Shown here piece after piece: positions 53,446 to 63,376 of a stretch of 64,000 bases of DNA. Below the pieces are notes generated by a model. The model did no database searches, was not told where the DNA came from, and was given only the letters and a program-made list of their open reading frames with translations. The stretch comes from Alphaproteobacteria bacterium. GTDB taxonomy: Bacteria > Pseudomonadota > Alphaproteobacteria > Micavibrionales > Micavibrionaceae. The stretch is taken from NCBI GenBank assembly GCA_030424975.1, contig JAUHVY010000001.1:245093-309092 (forward strand), given 5' to 3'. Made by a program: the position numbers and the translations under genes. Numbering within the stretch: the first letter of the stretch is position 1; every line of letters begins with the position of its first letter.

Positions 53446-54552
53446 ATGAGCGTAACACCACTTCGTCAGAGTAAGGATACTGATATGAGCCAAAATTCAG
53501 CTGAAAAGCAAAAAGCATTAGATGCCGCATTGGCACAGATTGAGCGCGCCTTTGGTAAGGGATCAATCATGAAAATGAATGACGGCCACAGCCCGATGGA
53601 GGTTGAATCTGTTTCAACAGGTTCTTTGGGGCTTGATATCGGTCTTGGTATTGGTGGTTTGCCGCGCGGACGTATTATCGAAGTTTACGGCCCGGAAAGC
53701 TCAGGTAAAACGACACTTGCTTTGCATGTTATTGCAGAGGCGCAAAAATTAGGCGGGACATGTGCGATTGTTGATGCCGAACACGCCCTTGATCCAAGCT
53801 ATGCGCGTAAACTTGGCGTTGATGTTGATAATTTGCTTATCTCACAGCCTGATGCGGGGGAGCAAGCCCTTGAAATTACAGATACATTGGTGCGTTCCGG
53901 TGCGTTGGATGTGCTTGTTGTTGACTCTGTAGCTGCGCTTGTGCCGCGTGCCGAGCTAGAGGGCGAAATGGGCGATTCACATATGGGTCTGCAGGCACGT
54001 TTGATGTCGCAAGCTTTGCGAAAATTGACCGGTTCTATCTCGCGCTCTCGTACGATTGTTATTTTCATTAACCAAATTCGTATGAAGATCGGCGTTATGT
54101 TCGGTTCGCCCGAAACGACAACTGGTGGTAATGCACTTAAATTCTATGCCTCGGTTCGTCTTGATATCCGCCGTATTGGTGCGATTAAGGATAAGGACGA
54201 AATCGTGGGTAACCAGACACGCGTGAAAGTCGTTAAAAATAAAATGGCGCCGCCATTCCGCCAGATAGAATTCGATATCATGTATGGTGAAGGTATTTCC
54301 AAGCTTGGTGAGCTGATTGATCTGGGCGTTAAGGCCAATTTGGTTGATAAGGCCGGTTCATGGTTCTCTTATGACGGGCAACGTATCGGGCAGGGGCGTG
54401 AAAATGTGAAAAACTTCATGCGTGAGAACCCTGAAATTGCGGCCAAATTGGAAAAACAAATTCGGGCTAATGCGGGGCTTATTGCCGATGATATGCTGAC
54501 AGGGGCAAAAGAGGGTGAGGATGCCGCAAGTGACACTCCCGCAAATGACTAA
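53446..54552 (+). CDS. recA: RecA recombinase
   Basis: 368 residues. The ATG at 53446 has AAGGAG at seven bases. Walker [10 protein letters not shown], the MAW-like [20 protein letters not shown], Walker B LVVDSV and the L2-type loop are present. The C-terminus is acidic ([13 protein letters not shown]). RecA drives recombination and SOS induction. The upstream LexA box and the terminator after the gene define a monocistronic unit. Confidence 0.98.
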   Translation: MSVTPLRQSKDTDMSQNSAEKQKALDAALAQIERAFGKGSIMKMNDGHSPMEVESVSTGSLGLDIGLGIGGLPRGRIIEVYGPESSGKTTLALHVIAEAQKLGGTCAIVDAEHALDPSYARKLGVDVDNLLISQPDAGEQALEITDTLVRSGALDVLVVDSVAALVPRAELEGEMGDSHMGLQARLMSQALRKLTGSISRSRTIVIFINQIRMKIGVMFGSPETTTGGNALKFYASVRLDIRRIGAIKDKDEIVGNQTRVKVVKNKMAPPFRQIEFDIMYGEGISKLGELIDLGVKANLVDKAGSWFSYDGQRIGQGRENVKNFMRENPEIAAKLEKQIRANAGLIADDMLTGAKEGEDAASDTPAND

Positions 54553-54602
54553 TTTGCCATAGGCGTTAGGATAAAGTTTCTCCTCATAGATAGATGATTG
54601 AG

Positions 54603-54637
54603 CGCTGCATTGTGAAATATCAATGCAGCGTTTTTTT
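54603..54637 (+). terminator. Terminator of recA
   Basis: CGCTGCATTG pairs perfectly with CAATGCAGCG around an eight-base loop, followed by seven Ts. Confidence 0.9.
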
Positions 54638-54651
54638 ATCGTGATGTGTGC

Positions 54652-55143
54652 TTAGTTGTTTTGCTTGAGAATGCGGTGTTTTTGCTTGGCCCAATCGCGT
54701 TTCTTTTCGGTTTCGCGCTTGTCGTGCATTTTCTTACCCTTGGCTAAGGCAATTTCAAGCTTTGCCTTGCCGCGCTTATCGAAGTAGATCTTATTGGCAA
54801 CAACGGTCATGCCTTCACGTGCTACGGCGCCGAGGATTTTGTTAATCTCGCGTTTATGCAGCAGTAATTTACGCGGGCGAGTGGGTTCATGTTGTAAATG
54901 CGACCCCGCCTGTTGATATTCAGAGATATTGGCATTGAACAACCATATATCACCGTCCTTGGGCCCGACATAAGATTCCTTGATACTGCATTGACCAAGG
55001 CGCAAAGATTTTACCTCCGTGCCCTTTAGCATGATGCCTGCTTCGAAGGTGTCTTGTAATTCATAATCAAAACGTGCCTTACGATTATCTGCAATCGTCT
55101 GGTCGGTTGAAATCATTCCTGATTTTTTCTTTTTAGGGGCCAT
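54652..55143 (-). CDS. smpB: SmpB tmRNA-binding protein
   Basis: 163 residues. The SmpB barrel ([36 protein letters not shown]) and the C-terminal basic tail ([17 protein letters not shown]) are present. SmpB with tmRNA rescues stalled ribosomes. It lies 16 bases after dapA on the minus strand; the ssrA gene is not in the window. Confidence 0.95.
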   Translation of the reverse strand: MAPKKKKSGMISTDQTIADNRKARFDYELQDTFEAGIMLKGTEVKSLRLGQCSIKESYVGPKDGDIWLFNANISEYQQAGSHLQHEPTRPRKLLLHKREINKILGAVAREGMTVVANKIYFDKRGKAKLEIALAKGKKMHDKRETEKKRDWAKQKHRILKQNN

Positions 55144-55159
55144 AATGAATTACGTGTGT

Positions 55160-56038
55160 TTACGCCCCCGTAATGCCTGCATGCTCTAATGCTGCGTCCA
55201 CTTTTGCACGACCTTTATCGGTAAGCGGCAAGATAGGCAGACGCGATTCCTCGGAGCATAAACCAAGTTTTGCGGCGACATATTTCACCGGTGCGGGGCT
55301 GCTTTCACAGAATAGATCAACGGCCAAGAAGCATAAGCGATCACGGATTGCATTAGCAGTTGCAAAGTCGCCTGTTTGCCATGCGTTTTGCATATCGGCA
55401 CATTCCTTTGGCAGAACGTTTGACATCACAGATATGCAGCCATGTCCGCCCTGTGCCAAAAACGCAAGAGCCGTGACATCATCACCTGAAAGCTGGCAGA
55501 AATTATGGCCGATTGTTTGATGTGTTAAAAGGGGGCGCGATAAATCGCTCGTGGCATCTTTAACGCCAACAATATTCGGTAATTTCGCCAGTTCCGCCAT
55601 TGTCGGAATATCCATATCAACAATTGAGCGACCCGGAATATTATAAATAACAATAGGCATATCACCGTCGTCATGGACGGCTTTGAAATGCGCATACATG
55701 CCCGCCTGTGTCGGCTTGTTGTAATATGGGGTCACAACAAGTGCCGCGTCGGCACCGGCAGATTTTGCATGTTTTGTTAATTCCACAGCTTCTTTTGTTG
55801 AATTTGAGCCTGTTCCGGCAATTACCGGAATTCTTCCCTTGACCACATCGACGCAACGCTCGACAATAGCCTTATGTTCATCATGAGAGAGCGTTGGCGA
55901 TTCACCCGTCGTACCACAGGGGACAAGTGTATGCGTGCCATTTTCAATTTGCCATTCAACCAGCTTGTCAAAAGACGGCCAATCAATTTCGCCGTTTTTG
56001 AATGGGGTGATCAATGCGGTAATGGAACCGTGAAACAT
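55160..56038 (-). CDS. dapA: DapA 4-hydroxy-tetrahydrodipicolinate synthase
   Basis: 292 residues, the usual length. The class I aldolase motifs are present: GTTGESPTL, the Tyr region IYNIPGRS, and the Schiff-base Lys in VGVKDATSDLSR. It condenses pyruvate and aspartate semialdehyde in lysine and peptidoglycan synthesis. Its start codon overlaps the divergent lytic transglycosylase start by nine bases. Confidence 0.96.
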   Translation of the reverse strand: MFHGSITALITPFKNGEIDWPSFDKLVEWQIENGTHTLVPCGTTGESPTLSHDEHKAIVERCVDVVKGRIPVIAGTGSNSTKEAVELTKHAKSAGADAALVVTPYYNKPTQAGMYAHFKAVHDDGDMPIVIYNIPGRSIVDMDIPTMAELAKLPNIVGVKDATSDLSRPLLTHQTIGHNFCQLSGDDVTALAFLAQGGHGCISVMSNVLPKECADMQNAWQTGDFATANAIRDRLCFLAVDLFCESSPAPVKYVAAKLGLCSEESRLPILPLTDKGRAKVDAALEHAGITGA

Positions 56039-58123
56039 GTTCTTTCTTTCTTTTCAAAACTTTATAAAAGGGATGTCAATCTATCGCGCAGCGCGGCTTT
56101 TTGCAAGCCGATCTATCGTTTGATTATTGCGTTTATCGGGATTTTTACGCTTGTTTATACCGCGCATCCCGTCGGTGCGAAGGACAGCCCCGTCAACAGA
56201 GAGCAAACACCCTTTGCCAAAAACCTGACGATGATTGCATTAAAGGCGGTTTCAGACGGGGATTGGGATTTAGCGCGTGATAGTGTTGCACAGAGTAAAG
56301 ACCCGCTTGCAAGCAAGCTGTATTTGTGGCTGATGCTTAATCACGCATCACAAGAAGATTTGTCAAAATATCAGTTTATACAGCTGACACATTTTATTCG
56401 GCATAATCCTGAATGGCCGTCTATTTCGCATTTAAAGGTGCGCGCCGAAGGCGCCATGCCCGAAGATCTGCCCAATGCAGAAGTCCTTGTTTGGTATAAT
56501 GATTATCCGCCGAAAACGCCGTATGGTATGGGGCGTTATGTTAGTGCGATGATCATTGAAGGCAAGAAAGATGAGGCGCGTGCCTTTTTAGCAGATTGGT
56601 GGGCGGGGACATTGACCTCTCGTGATCAGCAGCGTCAAATTTTCTCTGAGTATGGTGGGTATCTTACGCTTGATGCGCATAAGAAGCGTTTTGATGCGTT
56701 ACTGCTGAACGGTTACTATGAGAGCGCGATTGCTATTGCCGATGTGCTGGGGCAGGGCTATCCGGAGCTTGCAAGAGCGCGAATTGCACTGGCGAAAAAC
56801 CAGGGGAGCGGTTTGTCCGCGCTTATCGATGCGGTGCCAGAGCATTTGCAACACGATCCGGGGCTGTTATATGAGCGCCTGCATTGGCGTCGTAAACGTG
56901 ATCTTACATCGGGGGCAGTGGAGATTTTGTTACTTCCGATTGACGGCAGTAAGGTGCAAAATCAAAAAGATTGGTGGCAAGAGCGTCATATCATTATTCG
57001 CCGTTTACTGGAGGATCGTAAATATGCCACAGCCTATAAAATCGCCAGTGAACATTTTCAAAAAGACGGTTTTGCTTATGCGCAATCACAATGGATTACG
57101 GGCTGGCTTGCGCTTCAGTTTATGAACAAGCCGACAGAGGCATATGAGCGTTTTTCATCTATGTATGAAAGCGTTGAAACCCCTGTGAGCAAGGCACGTG
57201 GTGCGTATTGGACGGGGCGCGCGGCAAAGGCGATGGGCAATCAAAAGTTAGCCGATGGCTGGTTTAAAACGGCCGCGCAATTTCAAACGGTATTCTATGG
57301 TCAGCTTGCGATGTCTGAATTATCTATGACCGGATCATTACCGGAAGGAAACATGCCACGTTTGTCATCTTCGGACAAAAAGGAATTTAAAAAATCAGAG
57401 TTGGTGCAAGCTTATGACTTGTTCAGTACGATCGGTAAAGAAGATGTTGCGCAGAAATTCATGAGCGCGTTTTTGGATAGTGAGGGCACACCCAAGGCCT
57501 ATCGCTATGCCGCAGAGAAGATAGCCGAGCAGGGGGATTATCATAATGCAGTGCGTATTGCGAAGAAGGCAACGCGCAAAGGTTTGTTTTTAACAAAGCA
57601 GTCTTATCCAACGATTACAAAGCATTTGGCGGATATTAATGATGCGGAATGGGCGTTGATTCATGCGCTTATCCGTCAGGAAAGTATGTTTGATCAAGAG
57701 GCTAAATCGCATGCCGGGGCAATGGGGTTAATGCAACTTATGCCGGCTACGGCTCGCAGTGTCGCAAAAGAAATGAATGTTGGCTATAAGCAGGAATGGC
57801 TGACTGAGCGTCCGCAGTATAATATGAAGCTTGGGGCGCGTTATATCGGTGCACTTGTTGATCGATATGAGGGGAGCTATCCGCTTGCTATTGCGGCTTA
57901 CAATGCTGGCCCAGGACGTGTTGACAGGTGGCTTGTTCAATTTGGTGATCCGCGAAAAGGTGAGGTCAATTTAATTGATTGGATCGAATTGATTCCGATT
58001 TATGAAACACGAAATTATGTTCAAAGAGTCCTGGAAGGGGTTTATGTATATCGATTAAGGCTCAATCGCATACAGCAGCAACCTAATATACCGATACACG
58101 TTGCAACACATACACATCGTTAG
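56030..58123 (+). CDS. Soluble lytic transglycosylase (Slt family)
   Basis: About 697 residues from the proposed GTG at 56030; no in-frame ATG fits before the signal-like segment RLIIAFIGIFTLVYTAHPVG. The alpha-superhelical U domain (about 60-520) precedes the SLT domain (about 555-690) with catalytic Glu in ALIRQESMFD, GLMQLMPATA and AYNAGPGRVDRW. It cleaves murein with 1,6-anhydro ends. As FlgJ here lacks a muramidase domain, such an enzyme could open peptidoglycan for the flagellum, but that is inference. The N-terminus overlaps dapA. Confidence 0.88.
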   Translation: MKHVLSFFSKLYKRDVNLSRSAAFCKPIYRLIIAFIGIFTLVYTAHPVGAKDSPVNREQTPFAKNLTMIALKAVSDGDWDLARDSVAQSKDPLASKLYLWLMLNHASQEDLSKYQFIQLTHFIRHNPEWPSISHLKVRAEGAMPEDLPNAEVLVWYNDYPPKTPYGMGRYVSAMIIEGKKDEARAFLADWWAGTLTSRDQQRQIFSEYGGYLTLDAHKKRFDALLLNGYYESAIAIADVLGQGYPELARARIALAKNQGSGLSALIDAVPEHLQHDPGLLYERLHWRRKRDLTSGAVEILLLPIDGSKVQNQKDWWQERHIIIRRLLEDRKYATAYKIASEHFQKDGFAYAQSQWITGWLALQFMNKPTEAYERFSSMYESVETPVSKARGAYWTGRAAKAMGNQKLADGWFKTAAQFQTVFYGQLAMSELSMTGSLPEGNMPRLSSSDKKEFKKSELVQAYDLFSTIGKEDVAQKFMSAFLDSEGTPKAYRYAAEKIAEQGDYHNAVRIAKKATRKGLFLTKQSYPTITKHLADINDAEWALIHALIRQESMFDQEAKSHAGAMGLMQLMPATARSVAKEMNVGYKQEWLTERPQYNMKLGARYIGALVDRYEGSYPLAIAAYNAGPGRVDRWLVQFGDPRKGEVNLIDWIELIPIYETRNYVQRVLEGVYVYRLRLNRIQQQPNIPIHVATHTHR

Positions 58124-58178
58124 TGTTGTGTGATATATTTTTTCTGATTTTTTTAATTATATTTTATATTTTCTAATA

Positions 58179-58192
58179 TAGAATGTATTCTA
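58179..58192. promoter_or_regulatory. Palindrome upstream of the NarL-type regulator
   Basis: TAGAAT-GT-ATTCTA, a perfect inverted repeat 56 bases before the gene start. Candidate operator. Confidence 0.4.
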
Positions 58193-58201
58193 AAGTATTA
58201 G

Positions 58202-58223
58202 TATACTCATGGTTGGGAGTATA
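58202..58223. promoter_or_regulatory. Inverted repeat upstream of the NarL-type regulator
   Basis: TATACTC, eight bases, GAGTATA, 25 bases before the gene start. Candidate autoregulatory operator for the LuxR-type regulator. Confidence 0.4.
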
Positions 58224-58247
58224 TAAGTGTGTGGAGTAAAATTTTAA

Positions 58248-58952
58248 ATGAAATTGTTGATAGCAGATGACCATACGTTGTTTAGGGATGCTTTGGTTCA
58301 ATATATTGAGCGCTCGAATCCTGAAGCTACAGTGACATTGATGCAAGACCTTTATGGTGCGTTGGATTGCTTGAAAAAAGATGACGGGTATGACCTTGTA
58401 ATTCTTGATTTACGTATGCCCGGAATGGATGGCTTAAATGGCCTTAAGTCTGTAAGAGAGGCTTTTCCTGAACTTCGTGTTGCCCTGATGTCAGGTGTTG
58501 CTGAAGAAGAAGATGTGCGCGCCGCATTGAGTATGGGGGCTGTCGGATACTTTCCTAAAACATTGTCCGGACGTGCGTTGCTCGATGCAATTCATGACGT
58601 CTTGCAAGGTGAGATATTTATCCCAGAGGGTGAAGATACTGAATTTTTACCATCGCATTATGGTGACATGGATTATGATAATGTGATCGAAGAGGGTGTT
58701 GATTTCATAAGAAGAAAGCAAGCTCAAACGTTGAGTGAAGTGAATTTAACACCGCGTGAATTAGAGGTTCTTTCTTATCTTGTCGATGGTGCAACCAACA
58801 AAGAAATTGCAAATTCTCTGGATTTACAATTGGTTACCGTTAAGTTACATGTCCGAGGTATTTGCCGCAAATTGGATGCAGCTAACAGAACACAGGCCGC
58901 ATTAAAGGGTAAAGATCTGGGGGTCAGTTCTGCGTTGCGTAAAAATGCCTGA
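58248..58952 (+). CDS. NarL/FixJ-type response regulator
   Basis: 234 residues. The receiver (LLIADDHTLFRDAL, phosphorylated Asp in VILDLRMPGMDG, PKT with Lys) is followed by a LuxR-type helix-turn-helix (LTPRELEVLSYLVDGATNKE, IANSLDLQLVTVKLHV). It precedes a hybrid kinase by 29 bases and likely forms a pair with it. The target is unknown. Confidence 0.9.
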   Translation: MKLLIADDHTLFRDALVQYIERSNPEATVTLMQDLYGALDCLKKDDGYDLVILDLRMPGMDGLNGLKSVREAFPELRVALMSGVAEEEDVRAALSMGAVGYFPKTLSGRALLDAIHDVLQGEIFIPEGEDTEFLPSHYGDMDYDNVIEEGVDFIRRKQAQTLSEVNLTPRELEVLSYLVDGATNKEIANSLDLQLVTVKLHVRGICRKLDAANRTQAALKGKDLGVSSALRKNA

Positions 58953-58981
58953 TATATGATTTTTTGTGTGGGGAGGGGGAT

Positions 58982-61249
58982 TTGAAATATAAATCTCTAG
59001 GGCTAAATTTTTTTCCGGCTATTTTAATCCTGATGTTTGGCGTTTGGGCGCTATATCTGACACATGATCACATTCATACGGTTGAAGTCATTCAACATGA
59101 CCTTGAGGAGTTTAATAAAAACTTCCAGGAGGTTAGTGCAGCATATGAACAAGTAGAAATCGGCATAAAAAGATTTGCTGGCTCAAGAACGGAAGAGCAG
59201 AAGAGCGTTGTTTTGAATGCACTAAAAAACTTTTCTGAGAGTTTAACGCTTATAATCCCTTATTTTGATAAAAAAATTAACACAGATAGTCGTTGGAATG
59301 AATTAAAGGCAAATACAGGAATATTGCGTGATCGTTTTTCGTTGAGAAAAAAAGCTCAGGATATTCATGTTGATGGACTTATTATCCACCTAAATAAAAC
59401 AGAAAGTGCTTTAAATTCATTATACCGTCTGCATGTGAGTAAGATAACGCAAGACGGGTTATCCGAGGATATGCGACAAAGACAAGTGTGGGTTTTATTG
59501 TCTGTGCTGTTAATTAGTGTATCCGGATTTGTACTTGTTATTTTGAATATTCATAAGTTGCGTGCTTTATCTATTATGGATGAAGAAAGACGCATGACGC
59601 TTGATGATTTCAAAGCGAAGCTGGCTGCTTTGGAAATGGCGCGTGACGGAATTGTTATTATTGATAAAAACATGAATCTGATGTTTATCAATAAGGCACT
59701 TTGTAAAATAAGTGGCCTAAAAGAAAGTCAGAAAGATAACGTGATCGGTCAGCCATGGGCTAATGCTTTTTCTGCTTCGGATGCTGAGGTTATTGAAGAG
59801 GATATTTTCCCCGAAATTCATGAAAATTTACACTGGATTGGTGAGTTTCCTATATATCGCGAAGATGGATCGGTTTTGCATACTGAGCTATCATTCACCA
59901 AATTGCCCGATGGCGGTATGATCGGAACCGTTCAGGACATTACAAATATTCAGAAAAATGAAAATGAGCGTAAGACACTGGAAGAGCAATTTTTCCAGGC
60001 TCAAAAAATGGAAGCCATAGGTCGTCTGGCCGGTGGTTTCGCTCATGATTTTAATAATATTTTGGCCGCAATGAACGGTTATGCAGAATTTCTGATCGAT
60101 GATTTGGAAGACAACAGTTCCGAGCAAGGCTATGCGAAAAACATTCTGAACGCAGGCTTACAGGCGCGTACGCTTATTGATCAAATGTTGGCATTTTCAC
60201 GCCGCAATGACGGTCGCAAAGAGGCTTTGGATATTATTCCGTCTGTCCATGAAGTCATTTCATTACTCCGTGCAACAATGCCAAAGTCGATAAATCTGAA
60301 TGAGAATTGTGGTGTGAAATCTGCCATGATTGAAGGAAACAGCACACAGCTGTCACAATTAATTATGAATCTATGCGTTAATGCACAGGATGCGATGGAA
60401 AACGATACGGGAACGCTTGATATCTCGGTCAATACGATTACCGCAAGTGATCTTGGCATTGAAGAGTTGCTCCAGGATAAACTTCCAAACGCTGAAGAAA
60501 CGCCGTATATGGGAATAATGGACGTTGCGCCCGCGAAAACACGACTTGTTTTAGGGCATATGTCAAAGAAACATGAATATGTCGCAATTAACGTTAGTGA
60601 TACCGGTACCGGTATTAGTCGCATTGTAATGGAACGCATATTTGAACCGTTCTTTACAACAAAACCTGCTGATAAGGGTACAGGGTTAGGCTTGGCGACG
60701 GTGCATGGTGTTATTATTGGTCACCGCGCCTGTATGGTGATTGATAGTGAACTTGGGAAAGGGACATCGTTTAATCTTTGTTTCCCGTTGGCCGGAAGTG
60801 TTGAAAAAATACAGCCTGAGCATTCTGTGTCGGCGCAAAATGATAACGCAAGCGAAGCTACGCAGCGTCATATTTTACTGGTAGAAGACCAAGAAAACGT
60901 ACGTGATATGACGACGCTGTTATTAAAAAGATTGGGTTATGACGTTACGAGTACGGATTCCGGAATGGCCGGATTAGACGCTATTCGTAAAAAACCTGAT
61001 GAATATGACTTGGTTTTGACAGATCAAAATATGCCTGAAATGACGGGTATTGAGATGGTGCAACAAGCGCATACAGAGTTTCCTGACCTGCCATTTGTCA
61101 TTTTATCAGGTTACAGTCTTGAGAAAATTGAGGATATTATCGTCGATCATGAAGCCATCAAGGCATTTGTTAAAAAGCCGATTACGCGTGATGATTTGAT
61201 GCGTACTCTAAATGATGTCTTTGAAAAACAAAAAAAAGATGCCGCATAG
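58982..61249 (+). CDS. Hybrid sensor histidine kinase
   Basis: 755 residues from a TTG at 58982, chosen because GGAGG lies five bases upstream; a TTG at 58964 is the alternative. A membrane helix near the N-terminus and another at about 165-185 bound a periplasmic sensor of about 130 residues (four-helix type, no Cys). A PAS domain, a DHp helix (AGGFAHDFNNILAAMNGYAE), an ATPase domain (NLCVNAQDAM, GTGLGLATVHG) and a C-terminal receiver (VEDQENVRDM, TDQNMPEMTG) follow. The kinase core resembles CckA-like kinases. It is downstream of a NarL-type regulator, suggesting a two-component pair. Confidence 0.9.
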   Translation: MKYKSLGLNFFPAILILMFGVWALYLTHDHIHTVEVIQHDLEEFNKNFQEVSAAYEQVEIGIKRFAGSRTEEQKSVVLNALKNFSESLTLIIPYFDKKINTDSRWNELKANTGILRDRFSLRKKAQDIHVDGLIIHLNKTESALNSLYRLHVSKITQDGLSEDMRQRQVWVLLSVLLISVSGFVLVILNIHKLRALSIMDEERRMTLDDFKAKLAALEMARDGIVIIDKNMNLMFINKALCKISGLKESQKDNVIGQPWANAFSASDAEVIEEDIFPEIHENLHWIGEFPIYREDGSVLHTELSFTKLPDGGMIGTVQDITNIQKNENERKTLEEQFFQAQKMEAIGRLAGGFAHDFNNILAAMNGYAEFLIDDLEDNSSEQGYAKNILNAGLQARTLIDQMLAFSRRNDGRKEALDIIPSVHEVISLLRATMPKSINLNENCGVKSAMIEGNSTQLSQLIMNLCVNAQDAMENDTGTLDISVNTITASDLGIEELLQDKLPNAEETPYMGIMDVAPAKTRLVLGHMSKKHEYVAINVSDTGTGISRIVMERIFEPFFTTKPADKGTGLGLATVHGVIIGHRACMVIDSELGKGTSFNLCFPLAGSVEKIQPEHSVSAQNDNASEATQRHILLVEDQENVRDMTTLLLKRLGYDVTSTDSGMAGLDAIRKKPDEYDLVLTDQNMPEMTGIEMVQQAHTEFPDLPFVILSGYSLEKIEDIIVDHEAIKAFVKKPITRDDLMRTLNDVFEKQKKDAA

Positions 61250-61272
61250 GCGCAAGGCAATACAATACAGGG

Positions 61273-63375
61273 TTAATCTGTTTGCCCTTCTTTCCACCAT
61301 ACACCGATTAAAATACTCATGAGAATCAAGAATATTACCCATTCAGGCAGTAGGGGGATATCGCGAATACCGCTAACGGTGTAATCATCGTTGCGTTTGA
61401 GTGCAAGCCAGTCAGAACCACCATATTTACGTGTGCTGGCGTAGCTTGTGATCTTTGGCGTCGGTTCTTCAGATGCCCAGATGAACGTACCGCGCGATGC
61501 TTCTACCAAAGGAGAAAGCTTCTCCTCACTTGTTTTAATTCCGCGCAGTTCAGGCGGGTTCAAATCACCAACAACGGCGAATTTTCGTGTGCCTAGCGTG
61601 TCCTCGAAGGCATGAATTCCAAGATGCTGCGCGTTATATTTATATTCCAGAACGCCTTTATTGTTCTGTTTTAAGGTAATAACCTCCATATCCCCTTCGG
61701 GATCGCGCATGGATACGGCTTCTTCCTGCACGCCGTAAGCCGATTTTTGAATGGTAATTACATTCTTGTTGACGCTGACATGCATGGCGCGCTCATCCAG
61801 TTCCGGCTCTTTCATAAGCCAGTGAACAATGCGGCGAAGCAACTCTGCGTGCGGGCCGCCGCCGTTATAACCGCGTGACCATAGCCAGATTTGATCACTC
61901 GAGAGCTGCGCAACGCGTCCCTGTCCGACGCGATCAAGAATAAGGAGCGGTTTGTCATTCATCGCACTCATCAAGACATCACCGCGCAAAGGCGTGATAT
62001 CAATATAGCGAAGCCATGCACCCCATGTCGGGTCTTTATCGTCGCTCATGACGTCGTTATTCCAAATCAGGTTTTTGGTCACAGGGTGTTGATGACCTAG
62101 GGGGGTGACCTTTGGCACATATTTATTCTCGTTAACTGTTCCCGTCGGGCGGGCAGGTAAAATCTGACCGAGTGGCGTGTCGTAAACTGATCGGTTGGTG
62201 GCAAAGCTCGGCCCGCTTGAAACCAAGAACGCCCCGCCTTTTTGTACATATTCCGTGATATTCTGGAAGTAGCGTTCCGGCAGGATGTTGTTCACGCTGT
62301 AGCGATCGAAAATAATTAAATCGAAATCATATAGTTTGCGTTCGAATAGCTCCTGAAACGGAAATGCAATCAGGGAGAGTTGATTTTTCGGTGTGTAGTC
62401 GAATTTTTGCGGTTCCCGCAAAATGGTGAAATGTACCAAATCAACACCCGGATCCCCTGTGAGGAGGTTACGCCATGTGCGTTCACCCGCATGCGGAACA
62501 CCGGAAACTAGTAAAACCTTTAATCGGTCACGTACACCATTGGCTATGACGGCGGTTTTGTTATTTGCTTTTGATATTTCGTCTTTTACCGCTTCAACTT
62601 CGATAGAAAACACATTTTGTCCCGCATGATCCAGGGGAACCGATACGGATTGCGTTTTATTGACGGGTACATAATATGTGCGCTGTTCACCGTTATGAAG
62701 CGTAAGCGTGACTTCGGCGTTTGATGCGCCGATATTGCGTGTATCATCGACTTTGTACTTTATCGTAATATTTTTTCCGACAAGGCCATAGGCAGGGGCG
62801 TTCTCAATAACGATTTGTCGATCTTTTTCATTTTTCTTACCTGATAAAATGACGTGTACTGGGCCGTATGCGTCAAATTCATCCGCAATTTTCGGTACAT
62901 CATGCACCTGACCGTCTGTGATGAATATCACGCCTGCACGACGTTTTTTCGGTACATCACTGAGGCTTTGGTCAAGGGCATCAAATAAGTCGGTTCTGTT
63001 CGTCAATAGGGCGTTTTTAGGGGCCTCTATGACGCGTAATTCGAATTGTCCGCTGTCGTTGATTTCGGATTTCAAATACTCCAATACGTTGTTTGTCGTT
63101 TGGGTACGCTGTTGCATTGTTTGGCTGGTGCTGCGGTCTACAACGATGACGGCGACATCCTTGACATAGTTTCGCTCTTCTCTGAGCAAAGACGGGTTGA
63201 GTAACGCCAATGTAAAGGCGATATAGGCGATAACGCGCAACATAAGGCCACGGCGGTATATAAAGGCGGACGCCACCAGAAGCCCAAGTCCGATAACGGC
63301 GATAAGGGCAATCCATACTGTATCCAGATATGGTGTAAAGTGCAGCGTTGTGGTCAGGCTTGTATTTGCGTTCAT
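61273..63375 (-). CDS. Membrane protein with VWA-like and class I amidotransferase-like domains
   Basis: 700 residues. N-terminal hydrophobic helices (about 15-60) precede a VWA-like segment (VAVIVVDRSTSQTMQQRTQT, AGVIFITDGQVHD), then an amidotransferase-like domain (LKVLLVSGVPHAGERTWRNL, IIFDRYSVNNILPERYF) and a C-terminal helix (VIFLILMSILIGVWWKEG). It abuts the DUF4159 gene. Alphaproteobacteria keep these in a MoxR-DUF58-type cluster for envelope or metalloprotein assembly. The precise role is unknown. Confidence 0.75.
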   Translation of the reverse strand: MNANTSLTTTLHFTPYLDTVWIALIAVIGLGLLVASAFIYRRGLMLRVIAYIAFTLALLNPSLLREERNYVKDVAVIVVDRSTSQTMQQRTQTTNNVLEYLKSEINDSGQFELRVIEAPKNALLTNRTDLFDALDQSLSDVPKKRRAGVIFITDGQVHDVPKIADEFDAYGPVHVILSGKKNEKDRQIVIENAPAYGLVGKNITIKYKVDDTRNIGASNAEVTLTLHNGEQRTYYVPVNKTQSVSVPLDHAGQNVFSIEVEAVKDEISKANNKTAVIANGVRDRLKVLLVSGVPHAGERTWRNLLTGDPGVDLVHFTILREPQKFDYTPKNQLSLIAFPFQELFERKLYDFDLIIFDRYSVNNILPERYFQNITEYVQKGGAFLVSSGPSFATNRSVYDTPLGQILPARPTGTVNENKYVPKVTPLGHQHPVTKNLIWNNDVMSDDKDPTWGAWLRYIDITPLRGDVLMSAMNDKPLLILDRVGQGRVAQLSSDQIWLWSRGYNGGGPHAELLRRIVHWLMKEPELDERAMHVSVNKNVITIQKSAYGVQEEAVSMRDPEGDMEVITLKQNNKGVLEYKYNAQHLGIHAFEDTLGTRKFAVVGDLNPPELRGIKTSEEKLSPLVEASRGTFIWASEEPTPKITSYASTRKYGGSDWLALKRNDDYTVSGIRDIPLLPEWVIFLILMSILIGVWWKEGQTD

Positions 63376-63376
63376 T

